A stretch of DNA of 64,000 nucleotides from Nitrososphaeria archaeon (GCA_029775855.1 JARVJZ010000003.1:124001-188000); one strand, 5' to 3'; shown: positions 8,795 through 17,906, counted from the stretch's first letter. The notes: generated by a model not told the origin, from the letters alone. Numbers and translations are program-made.

Positions 8795-9190
8795 ATGAGT
8801 AAACCTGTTGATTTAGGAAGTGTTAAAGAAGGTTCGTATATAATCATAGATGGCGAACCCTCAAAGATAGTTGAATACGATAAATCTAAGCCTGGTAAAC
8901 ACGGCGCTGCTAAGGCTCGTGTAGTGGCTATAGGGTTGTTTGATGGTGTTAAGAGGAGCTTCGTTTCACCAGTCTCTGCTAATGTTGAAGTTCCTATAAT
9001 TGAAAAAAGGTCGGCGCAGGTGATTTCAATCTCTGGTTCGAATGTTCAACTGATGGATCTTGAGACCTTTGAGTATTTTGATTTACAGATGCCGGTTGAG
9101 GAGGAGATAAAATCTAAGATTCAACCCGGTGTTGAAGTTGAATATTGGCGGACTATGGGTAGAAATAAGATTATGAGAGTTAAAGGTTAA
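8795..9190 (+). CDS. eif5a: Translation factor aIF5A (hypusine-containing)
   Basis: Binds the ribosome and helps form difficult peptide bonds. The modified lysine is Lys35 in the [10 protein letters not shown] loop, the site of deoxyhypusine/hypusine formation. The N-terminal KOW-like barrel and C-terminal OB fold together give 131 residues, the normal archaeal length. ATG 8795 is chosen over GTG 8786 because GGTG at 8785-8788 lies 6 bases before it. Deoxyhypusine synthase is not in this window. Confidence 0.95.
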   Translation: MSKPVDLGSVKEGSYIIIDGEPSKIVEYDKSKPGKHGAAKARVVAIGLFDGVKRSFVSPVSANVEVPIIEKRSAQVISISGSNVQLMDLETFEYFDLQMPVEEEIKSKIQPGVEVEYWRTMGRNKIMRVKG

Positions 9191-9232
9191 AGAGGTCAGT
9201 AAACTCTATAGGTTAATGGTGTAAATTAAATT

Positions 9233-9301
9233 GAGGGCCTAGATGATCCTTGGAAGAGCCGTCTGAGCTGTGATGACGAATCAGAGTGGAGATGGGCCCT
9301 C
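9233..9301 (+). ncRNA. Candidate C/D-box sRNA (2'-O-methylation guide) with kink-turn terminal stem
   Basis: Seen in sequence: a 9-pair terminal stem (9233-9241 with 9293-9301, one G-U pair), a 3-base bulge (242-244), tandem sheared G-A pairs (9245-9246 with 9291-9292) and a further short stem (9247-9249 with 9288-9290): a complete kink-turn. Inside are a perfect D' box CTGA (9263-9266) and a perfect C' box GTGATGA (9270-9276), 3 bases apart. Guide lengths are 13 (9250-9262) and 12 (9277-9288), matching archaeal C/D sRNAs. The terminal C and D boxes depart from consensus, but the changed C-box/D-box pair is compensated (C248-G289). A weak TATA-like ctctatagg at about 9203-9212 would start transcription near 9233. 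Targets were not identified; both guides would place the methyl group on a C. Confidence 0.6.
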
Positions 9302-9318
9302 ATGTTGAGCGTATAGAT

Positions 9319-10026
9319 ATGAAGGTCGCAGTAGTGTATTCAGGTGGCAAAGACAGCACAAGAGCGGTCTATGAATGTTTAAAGGCTGGGTATACTGTTA
9401 GCTGTCTACTGACCATAATACCAGAAGCTTTTGGAAGCTACCTCTTTCACTACCCTAATGCTCGGTGGACTAAGCTGCAAGCTGAAGCGATGGATCTGCC
9501 CTTGTTGAGTAAAGAGGTGAGTGGCGCTGAGGATGATGAGTTGAATGCGCTCAAGTTTCTTTTGGCTGATGCTGTTTCTAAATATTCGGTTGATTGTTTG
9601 TGTAGCGGTGCTGTGGCTAGCGTGTATCAGAGAAGTAGGTTTGATAAAGTAGCGTCAAGTTTAGGTCTAAAGTGTGTTAACCCGCTCTGGGGATTAGATG
9701 ATGAACAGATTTTAAGAGACCTCATTGGGCTAGGCTTTAAGACAATTGTTGTAGGTGTTTCCGCAGCTGGTTTAGACTCAAGGTGGTTAGGAAGGGTTAT
9801 AGATGAAGATGCCATAGAAGAGCTAAAGAAAATTAAGAAGAAATATGGAGTAAACCTCTCCTTCGAAGGCGGAGAAGCTGAAACATTTGTGTTAGATGCA
9901 CCGATGTTCAAAAAACGAATAGAAATTGTATCCTCAGAGGTATCTTGGGATGGCTACATAGGTTTTCTGCTCATAAAAGATGCGAAGCTTGTAGAGAAGG
10001 AAAGCGTTAAAGTTGGGTCAACCTAA
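9319..10026 (+). CDS. Diphthine--ammonia ligase-like ATP pyrophosphatase (Dph6 family)
   Basis: Likely performs the last step of diphthamide synthesis on elongation factor 2, amidating diphthine with ATP. It begins directly with the PP-loop, MKVAVVYSGGKDSTRA, and has the family motifs SGAVASVYQRSR (near residue 103) and the C-terminal LSFEGGEAETFVLDAPMF segment with its conserved glutamates. I choose ATG 9319 because homologues begin about two residues before the PP-loop strand, and because the earlier in-frame GTG (9286) and ATG (9292) fall inside the candidate sRNA. The stop is followed after 11 bases by srp54. Confidence 0.87.
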   Translation: MKVAVVYSGGKDSTRAVYECLKAGYTVSCLLTIIPEAFGSYLFHYPNARWTKLQAEAMDLPLLSKEVSGAEDDELNALKFLLADAVSKYSVDCLCSGAVASVYQRSRFDKVASSLGLKCVNPLWGLDDEQILRDLIGLGFKTIVVGVSAAGLDSRWLGRVIDEDAIEELKKIKKKYGVNLSFEGGEAETFVLDAPMFKKRIEIVSSEVSWDGYIGFLLIKDAKLVEKESVKVGST

Positions 10027-10037
10027 GGTAGCAGGCG

Positions 10038-11360
10038 ATGTTAGAGAAGTTAAAAGAAGGTTTACAAGCAGCAATAAAAAAACTGATAGGAGCAACAACG
10101 GTAGACGAAGCGGCTGTAAAAGAATTCATTAGAGACCTCCAGCGAACTCTACTACAAGCAGATGTTAATGTAAAGCAAGTCTTAGAAATCACAACAAAGA
10201 TAGAGAAGAGGGCTCTACAAGAATCTCCACCTCCAGGTCTACCACGCAAAGATCACATCGTGAAGATACTGTATGAAGAGCTGTCATCTACATTAGGCGG
10301 GGAGGCTAAGCTCGAAATCCCTATGAACAAAACCTACACGATTATTCTACTCGGGATCCAAGGTTCGGGTAAAACTACTGTAGCCGCTAAATTAGCTAGG
10401 CATCTTCAAAAGAAAGGGTATAAGGTTGGTGTGGTCTGCGCTGACACATATAGACCGGGTGCGTTGACGCAGCTTCGTATGCTCGGTAAGCAGATTGGTG
10501 TTGAGGTTTACGGTGAAGAAGATTCTACAGACGCAGCCGCCATAGCTGAGAGGGGTCTAAAGTTCTTCGAAGGTAAAGATGTTGTGATAGTAGATACTGC
10601 TGGTAGGCATAAGGAGGAGAAGGGTCTTCTGGAGGAGATGAAGGAGATCTCATCTAAGATTACCCCAGACCTTACATTACTAGTTGTAGACGGCACAATA
10701 GGGCAGGCGTGCTACTCTCAATCAAAAGCATTCCACGAAGCTGTGCCTGTAGGAGGGATAATTATAACAAAGTTAGATGGCGCAGCTAAAGGAGGAGGAG
10801 CTCTGGCAGCCGCAGCGGCTACGGGTGCAAAGATCTTCTTTATAGGCACAGGTGAAAGAGTTGATGACTTAGAGCCATTCTCGCCAACTAGATTTGTCGG
10901 TAGGCTTCTTGGATTGGGTGATATTAAGGCTCTTTTGGAGAGGGCTAAGGAGCTTGAGATAGAGGCTGACGAGAAGAAGATGCAGCGTTTCATGTCGGGT
11001 AAGATGACAATAGATGACCTCTTGTATCAGCTAGAGCAGATGAAGAAGATGGGTTCTATCCGCCGGATACTTGAACTTATACCCGGTTTTTCCCAAACTC
11101 AGATACCCGAGGCTGAACTTGAAGGCTTAGATGAGAAGTTAGAAAAGTGGCGTAGCATTATACTTTCGATGACTAAAGAGGAGCGAACTAACCCAGAGAT
11201 AATGAACGCATCCAGAATAAGGAGAGTCGCAAGAGGCTCGGGCTCGGCTGAAAAGGATGTGAAGGATCTTCTAACAAGATATAAGCAGACTAAAGATATT
11301 ATGAAGGCTAGTAAAGGTAGGGCTCTAAGGCAGCTTCTGAGAAGGTTCCAGCAGACTTGA
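10038..11360 (+). CDS. srp54: Signal recognition particle GTPase SRP54
   Basis: Binds signal peptides and SRP RNA and targets ribosomes to the membrane. Order of domains: N helical bundle (about 1-85), G domain with GIQGSGKTT (P-loop, near 107), the DTYRPGA and DTAGRHKEE motifs, and TKLDGAAKGGG near 245, then the M domain (about 300-440) with a methionine-rich, basic stretch including SRIRRVARGSG, the RNA-binding helix. Length 440 is normal. Its last bases overlap the TTG start of pus10 by 4, so the two are probably translated together. Confidence 0.96.
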   Translation: MLEKLKEGLQAAIKKLIGATTVDEAAVKEFIRDLQRTLLQADVNVKQVLEITTKIEKRALQESPPPGLPRKDHIVKILYEELSSTLGGEAKLEIPMNKTYTIILLGIQGSGKTTVAAKLARHLQKKGYKVGVVCADTYRPGALTQLRMLGKQIGVEVYGEEDSTDAAAIAERGLKFFEGKDVVIVDTAGRHKEEKGLLEEMKEISSKITPDLTLLVVDGTIGQACYSQSKAFHEAVPVGGIIITKLDGAAKGGGALAAAAATGAKIFFIGTGERVDDLEPFSPTRFVGRLLGLGDIKALLERAKELEIEADEKKMQRFMSGKMTIDDLLYQLEQMKKMGSIRRILELIPGFSQTQIPEAELEGLDEKLEKWRSIILSMTKEERTNPEIMNASRIRRVARGSGSAEKDVKDLLTRYKQTKDIMKASKGRALRQLLRRFQQT

Positions 11361-12478
11361 GCAGCAAAGCAAAGGCTATTTTAAAGAAGTATCCGCTTTG
11401 CTCAAGGTGCCTAGAAAGGCAAGTGCGGTTGAAAGCTAAGTATCCGACCGATACTAAAGAATGCTTCATCTGCGGAAACTTCTTTGAACATATAAACGAT
11501 GTTGTGAAGACCGTAGCCACAGCCTTAAACGAGTATGAATTTCAAACCTTCAGCATAGGTCTATCCGCACCTAATGAATGGATCGAGAAAGAGGATATGA
11601 TTAGGTCAGAATTCAAGCTGCGAGGTGTACGCAACATAAAGTCCGAAGCTTCACATGCTCTTACACTTGAATTGAGTAGGGTCTTAAATAAGAGGCTCGA
11701 CCGCTTTGACCCCGATGTTGTCGCTATAGTGGATGTGGTAAGCAGAGACGTGAAGGTGCTGGCAAAGTCAGTTTACCTATTTGGAAGATACACTAAATCA
11801 AAGCGTGGTCTACCGCAGAAGCAACCAAGATGCAAAGTCTGCAGAGGACGAGGTTGCCCAGAATGCGGATACACAGGTAAAGAGAAGCAGATGAGCGTAG
11901 AGCAGCTTCTGAGCCAAAGGCTTCTAAACATATTCAAAGGCTCTAAAGTAACATTCAGCTGGTGTGGAAGCGAAGACGAACAAAGTCTAGTTTTAGGAGA
12001 AGGTAGACCGTTCTATGTCGAGGTGCATAACCCCAAAAAAAGAAATCTACCGAGTTTGAATTTACCATTCAAACTAGGCTTTGGGGTTAAGCTTAAACAA
12101 CTAACCTTACTTGCTGCTAAACCTGAGAAGATGCCTTCCTTTCGCAGCGAAGTGTTTGCTCGGGTGCTCTTTCAAAGTAAGCCTGATAAGAAGAAGTTAA
12201 AGGAGGCTTCAGCTCTTTTAGAGCGCTCAGAAATTTATCAAGCATCTTTAAGTAAGCGTAAGACATATGTGAAGAAGATCTACTTATTTAAAATTCGAGT
12301 AGTTGGTTGTAAGGGGTTCATCAGGTTCATATGTGATGGTGGATTAAGCATAAAACGCTTTCTCACTGGTGCAGGCGAACCTATAACTCCTAATCTACCC
12401 TCGCTTCTCGGTGTGAATATAGACCTTGATGAGCATAAACCCTTTGACATATTAGATGTAATGCTGGAAGGCTTTTAG
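11357..12478 (+). CDS. pus10: tRNA pseudouridine synthase Pus10
   Basis: Makes pseudouridine 54 and 55 in the tRNA T-arm. It has the N-terminal zinc-binding pairs CSRC (residues 15-18) and CFIC (36-39), a THUMP-like part, a second CxxC-type set at CKVCRGRGCPEC (159-170) and the C-terminal synthase domain. In the catalytic motif the usual GREDVDVRMLG is GSEDEQSLVLG (residues 204-214): the catalytic-type aspartate (Asp207) remains but the arginine is serine. The following GRPF and NPKKR parts are normal. Start TTG 11357 overlaps srp54 by 4 bases. Confidence 0.9.
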   Translation: MSSKAKAILKKYPLCSRCLERQVRLKAKYPTDTKECFICGNFFEHINDVVKTVATALNEYEFQTFSIGLSAPNEWIEKEDMIRSEFKLRGVRNIKSEASHALTLELSRVLNKRLDRFDPDVVAIVDVVSRDVKVLAKSVYLFGRYTKSKRGLPQKQPRCKVCRGRGCPECGYTGKEKQMSVEQLLSQRLLNIFKGSKVTFSWCGSEDEQSLVLGEGRPFYVEVHNPKKRNLPSLNLPFKLGFGVKLKQLTLLAAKPEKMPSFRSEVFARVLFQSKPDKKKLKEASALLERSEIYQASLSKRKTYVKKIYLFKIRVVGCKGFIRFICDGGLSIKRFLTGAGEPITPNLPSLLGVNIDLDEHKPFDILDVMLEGF

Positions 12479-12513
12479 AATAGCTCTAACACACCCCATT
12501 GGGTTGACGCTAG

Positions 12514-13644
12514 TTGGCTACATATAGAGTTGCTGTAATACCTGGAGATGGTGTAGGGCCAGAAGTTATACGCGAAGGCAAGAAGGTATTAGATGCGGTG
12601 AGTGAAGTAGACTCTTTTGAAATAGAGTGGGTAGAGTACCCTTTCGGCGCAGAGTATTACTTAAAGACAGGCAAGACGCTTGACGAAGATTCACTTAAAG
12701 AACTCAAGCGGTATAAGGCGATTTATCTCGGTGCCGTAGGAGATCCGAGGGTTCCTCCAGGGGTATTAGAGCTAGGGATTCTACTCAAGCTACGCTTCTA
12801 TATGGATGAATATGTGAACCTTAGACCAGTTAAGCTTTTTGAAGGCGTGGATACCCCTCTTAGAAATAAAAGTGAAAAGGATATCTGCTTTGATGTAGTT
12901 AGAGAGAACACCGAAGACTTTTACATCGGTGTAGGGGGAAGAGTAGCGAAGGTCCCTATCAGACAACAGCATAACCTTATGCGGGAGCTCTATAACCTTA
13001 AGTTCAATCTGGATATCGAGGGAGATGCGGATGAAATAGCCTATCAATTAGGCGTCATAAGTCGAAGGGGTGCTGAGCGTGTCATAAGATACGCTTTTGA
13101 GCTTGCTGAGAGAAAGAAGAAGCGAAAGGTATCTTCAGTTGATAAAGCGAATGTCTTGACAGAAGTGTATGGTCTTTGGCGAGAAGTCTTTGCTGAAGTC
13201 TCTAAATGTTATCCACATATTGAGACAGAGTATATGTTTGTAGACGCTGCTGCCATGTGGTTCGTCAAAAACCCAGAATGGTTCCAAGTAGTCGTTACCC
13301 CAAATCTCTTTGGAGACATCTTAACAGATCTAGGTGCGATGATACAAGGAGGCCTAGGTGTTGCACCGGGAGCAAATATAAACCCTTTCGGCACTTCAAC
13401 CTTTGAACCCATACACGGCTCAGCCCCAAAGTATAAGGGGCAGAACAAGATTAACCCTATTGCGACGATTCTCGCTGGCGCTCTTCTTCTTGAAAACCTT
13501 GGGTTATACAGCTCTGCGGCTAAAGTTGAGGATGCGGTTAGAGCGGTGCTGAGGGAGGGTAAGGTTCGCACCTACGATTTAGGCGGTTCTTCAACCACAG
13601 AAGAAGTAGGTGATGCGGTTGCAGAAAAGCTTAGGAGTTCTTAG
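12514..13644 (+). CDS. leuB: 3-Isopropylmalate dehydrogenase (LeuB-like beta-decarboxylating dehydrogenase)
   Basis: Oxidative decarboxylation of 3-isopropylmalate in leucine synthesis, probably also of methylmalate for isoleucine. Motifs: [10 protein letters not shown] at the N terminus, the substrate loop [19 protein letters not shown] (about 89-107), the [10 protein letters not shown] segment near 129, the metal-binding aspartates in [12 protein letters not shown] near 271-279, and [18 protein letters not shown] near 299-316. The PKY in the last motif resembles NADP-linked isocitrate dehydrogenase, and the substrate loop resembles the tartrate-dehydrogenase (TTUC) subgroup, so the assignment to isopropylmalate rests mainly on the neighbouring leu/ilv genes. 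TTG start. Its end overlaps the convergent membrane-protein gene by 14 bases. Confidence 0.8.
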   Translation: MATYRVAVIPGDGVGPEVIREGKKVLDAVSEVDSFEIEWVEYPFGAEYYLKTGKTLDEDSLKELKRYKAIYLGAVGDPRVPPGVLELGILLKLRFYMDEYVNLRPVKLFEGVDTPLRNKSEKDICFDVVRENTEDFYIGVGGRVAKVPIRQQHNLMRELYNLKFNLDIEGDADEIAYQLGVISRRGAERVIRYAFELAERKKKRKVSSVDKANVLTEVYGLWREVFAEVSKCYPHIETEYMFVDAAAMWFVKNPEWFQVVVTPNLFGDILTDLGAMIQGGLGVAPGANINPFGTSTFEPIHGSAPKYKGQNKINPIATILAGALLLENLGLYSSAAKVEDAVRAVLREGKVRTYDLGGSSTTEEVGDAVAEKLRSS

Positions 13645-14023
13645 GTCTCCAACCCAAAGCCAAGCTACCCCCTATAACTCCGAGTATCAACCCTAGCAGG
13701 AAGCCGCCGCCTCCAAATATGCTCAGTATAGATAAGACGAGGATAGCTGCTCCCCAACCACTACTCCCAGCGGGTCGATAATAGAGCATCAGTGCTGCAA
13801 ATATGGTGAGAGCGCCTAACACTAAGCCGACTACGCTCAACGCGAACATCAATCTTCCGAGGGCTAAAACGATACTACCAGATAAACCGCGTGGCGTCAT
13901 AACATAATCTAAGGTGTTAGTTAAAGCTTGGGTAGATAAACCAACTACTAACCCATTCGCGAAGATCAATGCACCAGCGGCTAGGGTGAGGATGAATGCG
14001 GTGTAGGGTTTTTCACCAGACAT
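13631..14023 (-). CDS. Small four-helix membrane protein, unknown function
   Basis: A 130-residue protein not recognised as a known family. Four hydrophobic segments are visible at about 9-30, 46-68, 73-93 and 97-122; the last is glycine-rich ([20 protein letters not shown]). The tail after it is short and basic, so N and C termini probably lie on the same side. It begins with ATG 14023, 28 bases before the leuA gene region ends on the same strand, and its 3' end overlaps the convergent leuB by 14 bases. No catalytic motif is seen. Confidence 0.7.
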   Translation of the reverse strand: MSGEKPYTAFILTLAAGALIFANGLVVGLSTQALTNTLDYVMTPRGLSGSIVLALGRLMFALSVVGLVLGALTIFAALMLYYRPAGSSGWGAAILVLSILSIFGGGGFLLGLILGVIGGSLALGWRPKNS

Positions 14024-14051
14024 ACTGTTTACCTTTCTTTATGAGATTATT

Positions 14052-15575
14052 TTAAGATATCTTAGTGTTGTTGTTCATCTTCTTTTGCTTGAGTAAAATT
14101 TTGTTCATCCCCTTTATAAGCGCTTCAACACTAGCCACAACGATGTCATCACCCATGCCTCTGGCTGAAGATATGTTGCCCATGCTGTCCCCAACTTTTA
14201 CTATAACCTCTGCCATAGCGTCTGAGCCGCCGCTTAAAGCCTCAAGCCTATACTCCTTCAAAAAGATCTTCGCAACCTTCTCAGTCACGCTTTGAATAGC
14301 CTTAACAGCTGCGTCAACAGGCCCTACTCCAGTAGCTGAAGCGACATAAATCCTACCATCAAGGTCGAGCTTAACCGAAGCAGTAGGCACTACATTAATA
14401 CCAGTCATAACAGCAAAATCGAGCAGCTTTAGAACCTTTTCATTCTCTTCAGGAACCTTAAGGACAGAACGCGCTATAGCTTCTACATCTGAGTCTGTTA
14501 GTGTTTTACCTTTATCCCCCAGCTCCTTAACTTTGCTGACTATTAACGCAAGCTGCTCATCGTTAGGTGATAACCCCATTTCTTGGAGCTGAGCCCTTAT
14601 GCCGTGGCTACCAGCGTGCTTGCCGGCTTGAAGCCACCTTGTTCTACCAACTACTTCTGGGTCTAGGGGTTCGTATGTAAAGGGTAGAGATAGTATGCCG
14701 TGTGTATGTATACCAGACTCATGTCCAAATGCGTTATCACCTACAATCGCCTTGTTAGGTTGCACAATTACCCCAGTTAGCTTAGAGACCAGTCTGCTCG
14801 TCTCGTAGATGAGTTTCGTGTTGATTTTAGTCTTCTTCATGTAAAGGTTGTGGAGAGCCATCACAACCTCCTCTAGCGAAGCGTTGCCGGCCCTTTCACC
14901 AAGTCCGTTTACAGTTACATGCACCTCTGATGCCCCAGCTTCAACAGCAGCGATGGAGTTTGCTACAGCCAGTCCAAAGTCGTTATGGCAGTGAACAGCG
15001 ATAGGTACATCAACAACGCTCTTCACCTCCCTAACTAACATAGCCATCCTAGACGGTGTTGAGACCCCAACAGTATCAGGAATATCGAGCCTATCAGCAC
15101 CAGCATCCACTACCGCCCTATAGAACTCCTTTAGAACTTGAGGCTCTGTTCTAGTAGCATCTTCAGCAGAAAACTCAACTTTAACGCCGTGCTTCTTCGC
15201 ATACTCAACACCTTGAATAGCCTTCTCAAGAGCTTGTTGTCTGCTCATCTTAAGTTTATAGTTGAGATGAATGTCTGAGGTTGCAATAAATAGATGAATG
15301 CAATTCACATCGGAGCTTAGTGCAGCATCTATATCGCTCTTCTCCACCCTAGCGAGTCCACAGACTTCAGCGGTCAACCCCTCTTTAGCAATCATTCTCA
15401 CAGCTTCAGCCTCGCCTTTTGATGCTACTGGAAAGCCTGCTTCAATGGTATCGACACCTAACTTATCTAGCTGCCTCGCAATTTCTAGTTTATCCTCTGA
15501 TGTCAATGTTACACCTGGTGTCTGTTCGCCGTCTCTGAGTGTGGTGTCAAATATCCTTATGTACTCATCTACCAA
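14052..15575 (-). CDS. leuA: 2-Isopropylmalate synthase
   Basis: Condenses acetyl-CoA with 2-oxoisovalerate, the first step of leucine synthesis. The catalytic TIM barrel shows [13 protein letters not shown] at residues about 8-20, the metal-binding [13 protein letters not shown] near 200, and the [15 protein letters not shown] segment near 228. The C-terminal LeuA regulatory domain (about 385-495) suggests leucine feedback inhibition. Start is TTG 15575, 14 bases after ilvN, so it is co-transcribed with ilvB and ilvN. A paralogue of citramalate-synthase type is encoded at 21.1-22.7 kb; the GEQTPG rather than GAQ reading supports LeuA here. Confidence 0.92.
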   Translation of the reverse strand: MVDEYIRIFDTTLRDGEQTPGVTLTSEDKLEIARQLDKLGVDTIEAGFPVASKGEAEAVRMIAKEGLTAEVCGLARVEKSDIDAALSSDVNCIHLFIATSDIHLNYKLKMSRQQALEKAIQGVEYAKKHGVKVEFSAEDATRTEPQVLKEFYRAVVDAGADRLDIPDTVGVSTPSRMAMLVREVKSVVDVPIAVHCHNDFGLAVANSIAAVEAGASEVHVTVNGLGERAGNASLEEVVMALHNLYMKKTKINTKLIYETSRLVSKLTGVIVQPNKAIVGDNAFGHESGIHTHGILSLPFTYEPLDPEVVGRTRWLQAGKHAGSHGIRAQLQEMGLSPNDEQLALIVSKVKELGDKGKTLTDSDVEAIARSVLKVPEENEKVLKLLDFAVMTGINVVPTASVKLDLDGRIYVASATGVGPVDAAVKAIQSVTEKVAKIFLKEYRLEALSGGSDAMAEVIVKVGDSMGNISSARGMGDDIVVASVEALIKGMNKILLKQKKMNNNTKIS

Positions 15576-15589
15576 CCGCTAAACACCAT

Positions 15590-16081
15590 CTAGCCTCTTG
15601 CTATTGCTGTTATGCCCGTTCGTGAAATATCTCTGATTCCGAAGGATGTTAATATCTTTATGAAGGCATCTATCTTATCGGGGGCACCAGTAACTTCAAT
15701 CGTCATGGTTTCTTCACCTACATCAACAACTTTACCTCTAAAGATTTGGACATAATTCATTAAATCTGCACGAGCCTTCTGGTCGGATGCATTAACCTTA
15801 ATCAAAGCAAGTTCGCGCACAACCGAATTCTTAGCTTCAAGCCTCACTATCTTGATAACATCTATAAGCTTAGCCAACTGCTTCACAAGCTGCTCAACTG
15901 TCGATTCATCACCATTAACCACGATAGTCATCTTAGATAAGCCAGGCTGCTCAATCGGACCAACAGTTATACTTTCAATGTTAAAGCCTCTTCGTCTAAA
16001 CATGTTTGAAGCTTTAAAGAGTACTCCAGGCTTGTTCTCGACTATCGTTGATAATATGTAGCTTTCACTCAATTTTTTCAC
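15590..16081 (-). CDS. ilvN: Acetolactate synthase small (regulatory) subunit
   Basis: Regulatory partner of IlvB; usually confers valine feedback control. The N-terminal ACT domain (about 8-80) starts with YILSTIVENKPGVLFKAS and has the RRRGFNIESITVG signature; a second ALS_ss_C domain (about 85-160) follows with NKAR-like content and IRDISRTGITAIARG at the end. Length 163 is standard. Its ATG overlaps the ilvB stop by 4 bases, consistent with translational coupling. Confidence 0.94.
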   Translation of the reverse strand: MKKLSESYILSTIVENKPGVLFKASNMFRRRGFNIESITVGPIEQPGLSKMTIVVNGDESTVEQLVKQLAKLIDVIKIVRLEAKNSVVRELALIKVNASDQKARADLMNYVQIFRGKVVDVGEETMTIEVTGAPDKIDAFIKILTSFGIRDISRTGITAIARG

Positions 16082-17775
16082 CCATTCGGACCATAGAGTA
16101 TGTCCTTCAAACCTGCACCTGGTGGGACGAAGGGGTATACATCCTCTTCAGGATCTATTGGTACATCTATTACGGTTGCAACTTCGCTGAGTAGTGCATG
16201 GTTAAATGCCTTTTCGAATTCTTCAAGTGTATGCGCTCTTATACCTACTGCACCATATGATTCGGCTAATCTTACAAAGTCTGGGGTGCTTCCAAATTTC
16301 ACTGAAGAATATCTTCTGTTGTAGAAGATTCTTTGCCACTGCTCTACCATACCAAGAGACCTATTGTCCATTATCACAACTATAACAGGTATCCCCTCCT
16401 CCACACATACAGCCAGAGAGTTCTCAGTCATACAAAAGCTACCATCACCAGCCAAGTCGACCACAGGAACATCTGGTTTTGCAACTTTAGCGCCTATTGA
16501 GGCTGGGAAACCGAAGCCCATTGTGCCCAATCCTGTAGAAGTTATCCAAGTCCTAGGTCTCACTACTTTGTAATGTATCTCAGCGAACATTTGATGTTTT
16601 CCAACTTCAGTAGCAAGTATGCCTTCAGGAGGGAGCAGTTGCCTAATTTTCTTTATAATTTGAACGCTCATTAGTCTGTTTGAGCCGTCTAACTTAGCAT
16701 TCCTCCTAACCTCTTCCCTAACTTCTTCTACGCGCCTCAGCCAAGGTGAGTCGTTTCTCTGCTCGACTATCTTACTCTTAAGCCTCTCATATATCTGCTC
16801 TAGAGTTACCTTGGCATCTCCGACTATAGGAAGATGAACACGCTTATTCTTACCTATTTCAGAAGGATCAATATCTATATGTATGATCTTAGCATCTGGG
16901 CAAAAGGCGTCGAACCTGCCAGTAGAGCGGTCTGAGAAGCGAACCCCCACAGAGAGCAGACAGTCTGTCTCAAGCACAATCCTGTTAGCTTCAGCAGTTC
17001 CGTGCATACCAATCGGCCCAAGCGCAAGAGGATGATTCTCTGGAAAAGCACCCTTACCTATTAATGTTGTAACAACAGGAGCCATTAGAAGCTCAGCGAT
17101 CTTTCTGAACGGCTCGTGCGCATTCGAAAGATTTACTCCACCACCACCCCAAAGCACAGGCCTTTCAGCAGATAGAAGAAGGTCAACCGCTTTTTCCACC
17201 TGCAGGGGATGTGGTGTGACAACAGGCCTATATCCTCTTATCGTAACCTTATCTGGAAAGATCATATTTGCCTTCTCTTGCTGAACATCCTTTGGTATAT
17301 CAACGAGGACAGGGCCGGGTCTGCCGGTTGAAGCTATGTAGAATGCTTTCTTTATGTCAGAAGGTATCTCCTCTGCCCTCATTGGTTGAAATGTGTACTT
17401 TGTTATAGCTGTGGTTATCCCTATTATATCGACTTCTTGGAACGCATCTTTGCCTATCATGGCTCTTGGGACCTGACCTGTTATGGCTACTATGGGTGAA
17501 GAGTCCATGTAGGCTGTTGCTATTCCTGTCACCAAGTTGGTTGCACCTGGGCCAGAAGTTGCCATGCATACTCCGACTTTGCCGCTTGCTCTAGCGTATC
17601 CATCAGCCATATGTGCTGCTGACTGCTCGTGTCTGCATAAGATAGATCTTATGCCACTGCTGTAGAGAGCATCGTAGATAGGTAGGTTGGCTCCACCTGG
17701 TATACCAAACACAACAGAGACATTTTCTCGTTTAAGGGCTTCTATAACCGCTTCTGCACCGATCATCTCAACCAT
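16078..17775 (-). CDS. ilvB: Acetolactate synthase large (catalytic) subunit
   Basis: ThDP- and FAD-dependent enzyme that makes 2-acetolactate or 2-aceto-2-hydroxybutyrate, common to valine, leucine and isoleucine synthesis. The catalytic glutamate is Glu50 in CRHEQSAAHMADGYARA. Central FAD-binding and C-terminal ThDP domains are complete; the ThDP motif begins at GDGSFCMTENSL near residue 435. Length 565 is usual. The ATG at 17775 follows a TATA box at about 17811-17826. First gene of ilvB-ilvN-leuA; divergent from ilvD. Confidence 0.96.
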   Translation of the reverse strand: MVEMIGAEAVIEALKRENVSVVFGIPGGANLPIYDALYSSGIRSILCRHEQSAAHMADGYARASGKVGVCMATSGPGATNLVTGIATAYMDSSPIVAITGQVPRAMIGKDAFQEVDIIGITTAITKYTFQPMRAEEIPSDIKKAFYIASTGRPGPVLVDIPKDVQQEKANMIFPDKVTIRGYRPVVTPHPLQVEKAVDLLLSAERPVLWGGGGVNLSNAHEPFRKIAELLMAPVVTTLIGKGAFPENHPLALGPIGMHGTAEANRIVLETDCLLSVGVRFSDRSTGRFDAFCPDAKIIHIDIDPSEIGKNKRVHLPIVGDAKVTLEQIYERLKSKIVEQRNDSPWLRRVEEVREEVRRNAKLDGSNRLMSVQIIKKIRQLLPPEGILATEVGKHQMFAEIHYKVVRPRTWITSTGLGTMGFGFPASIGAKVAKPDVPVVDLAGDGSFCMTENSLAVCVEEGIPVIVVIMDNRSLGMVEQWQRIFYNRRYSSVKFGSTPDFVRLAESYGAVGIRAHTLEEFEKAFNHALLSEVATVIDVPIDPEEDVYPFVPPGAGLKDILYGPNG

Positions 17776-17810
17776 AATTCACACACTCCATATGCATACC
17801 AACCCACACC

Positions 17811-17826
17811 TTTGAATATTATAGAT
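17811..17826 (-). promoter_or_regulatory. TATA box of the ilvB-ilvN-leuA operon
   Basis: On the minus strand the region reads ctataatattcaaagg, centred about 43 bases before the ilvB ATG, giving a leader of roughly 15-20 bases. Positional prediction only. Confidence 0.45.
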
Positions 17827-17853
17827 GTGGGCTCTAAGATACAATCAACAATA

Positions 17854-17906
17854 CGAGCTGCACAGCTAATAATTTGCTACGCACTTCCTTCGAAGTTTGC
17901 AGCTCG
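17854..17906. promoter_or_regulatory. Long-arm inverted repeat between ilvB and ilvD
   Basis: The arms cgagctgca (17854-17862) and tgcagctcg (17898-17906) are perfect 9-base complements around a 35-base centre that itself holds the small palindrome cttcgaag. The element lies between the two divergent promoters of genes for the same pathway. It may be a pair of operator half-sites or a hairpin. No regulator is known for it. Confidence 0.45.

Noticed and set aside
9286-9318. Earlier GTG/ATG starts of the Dph6-like gene
   Set aside because: They fall in the sRNA-like stem, and family members start directly before the PP-loop strand.
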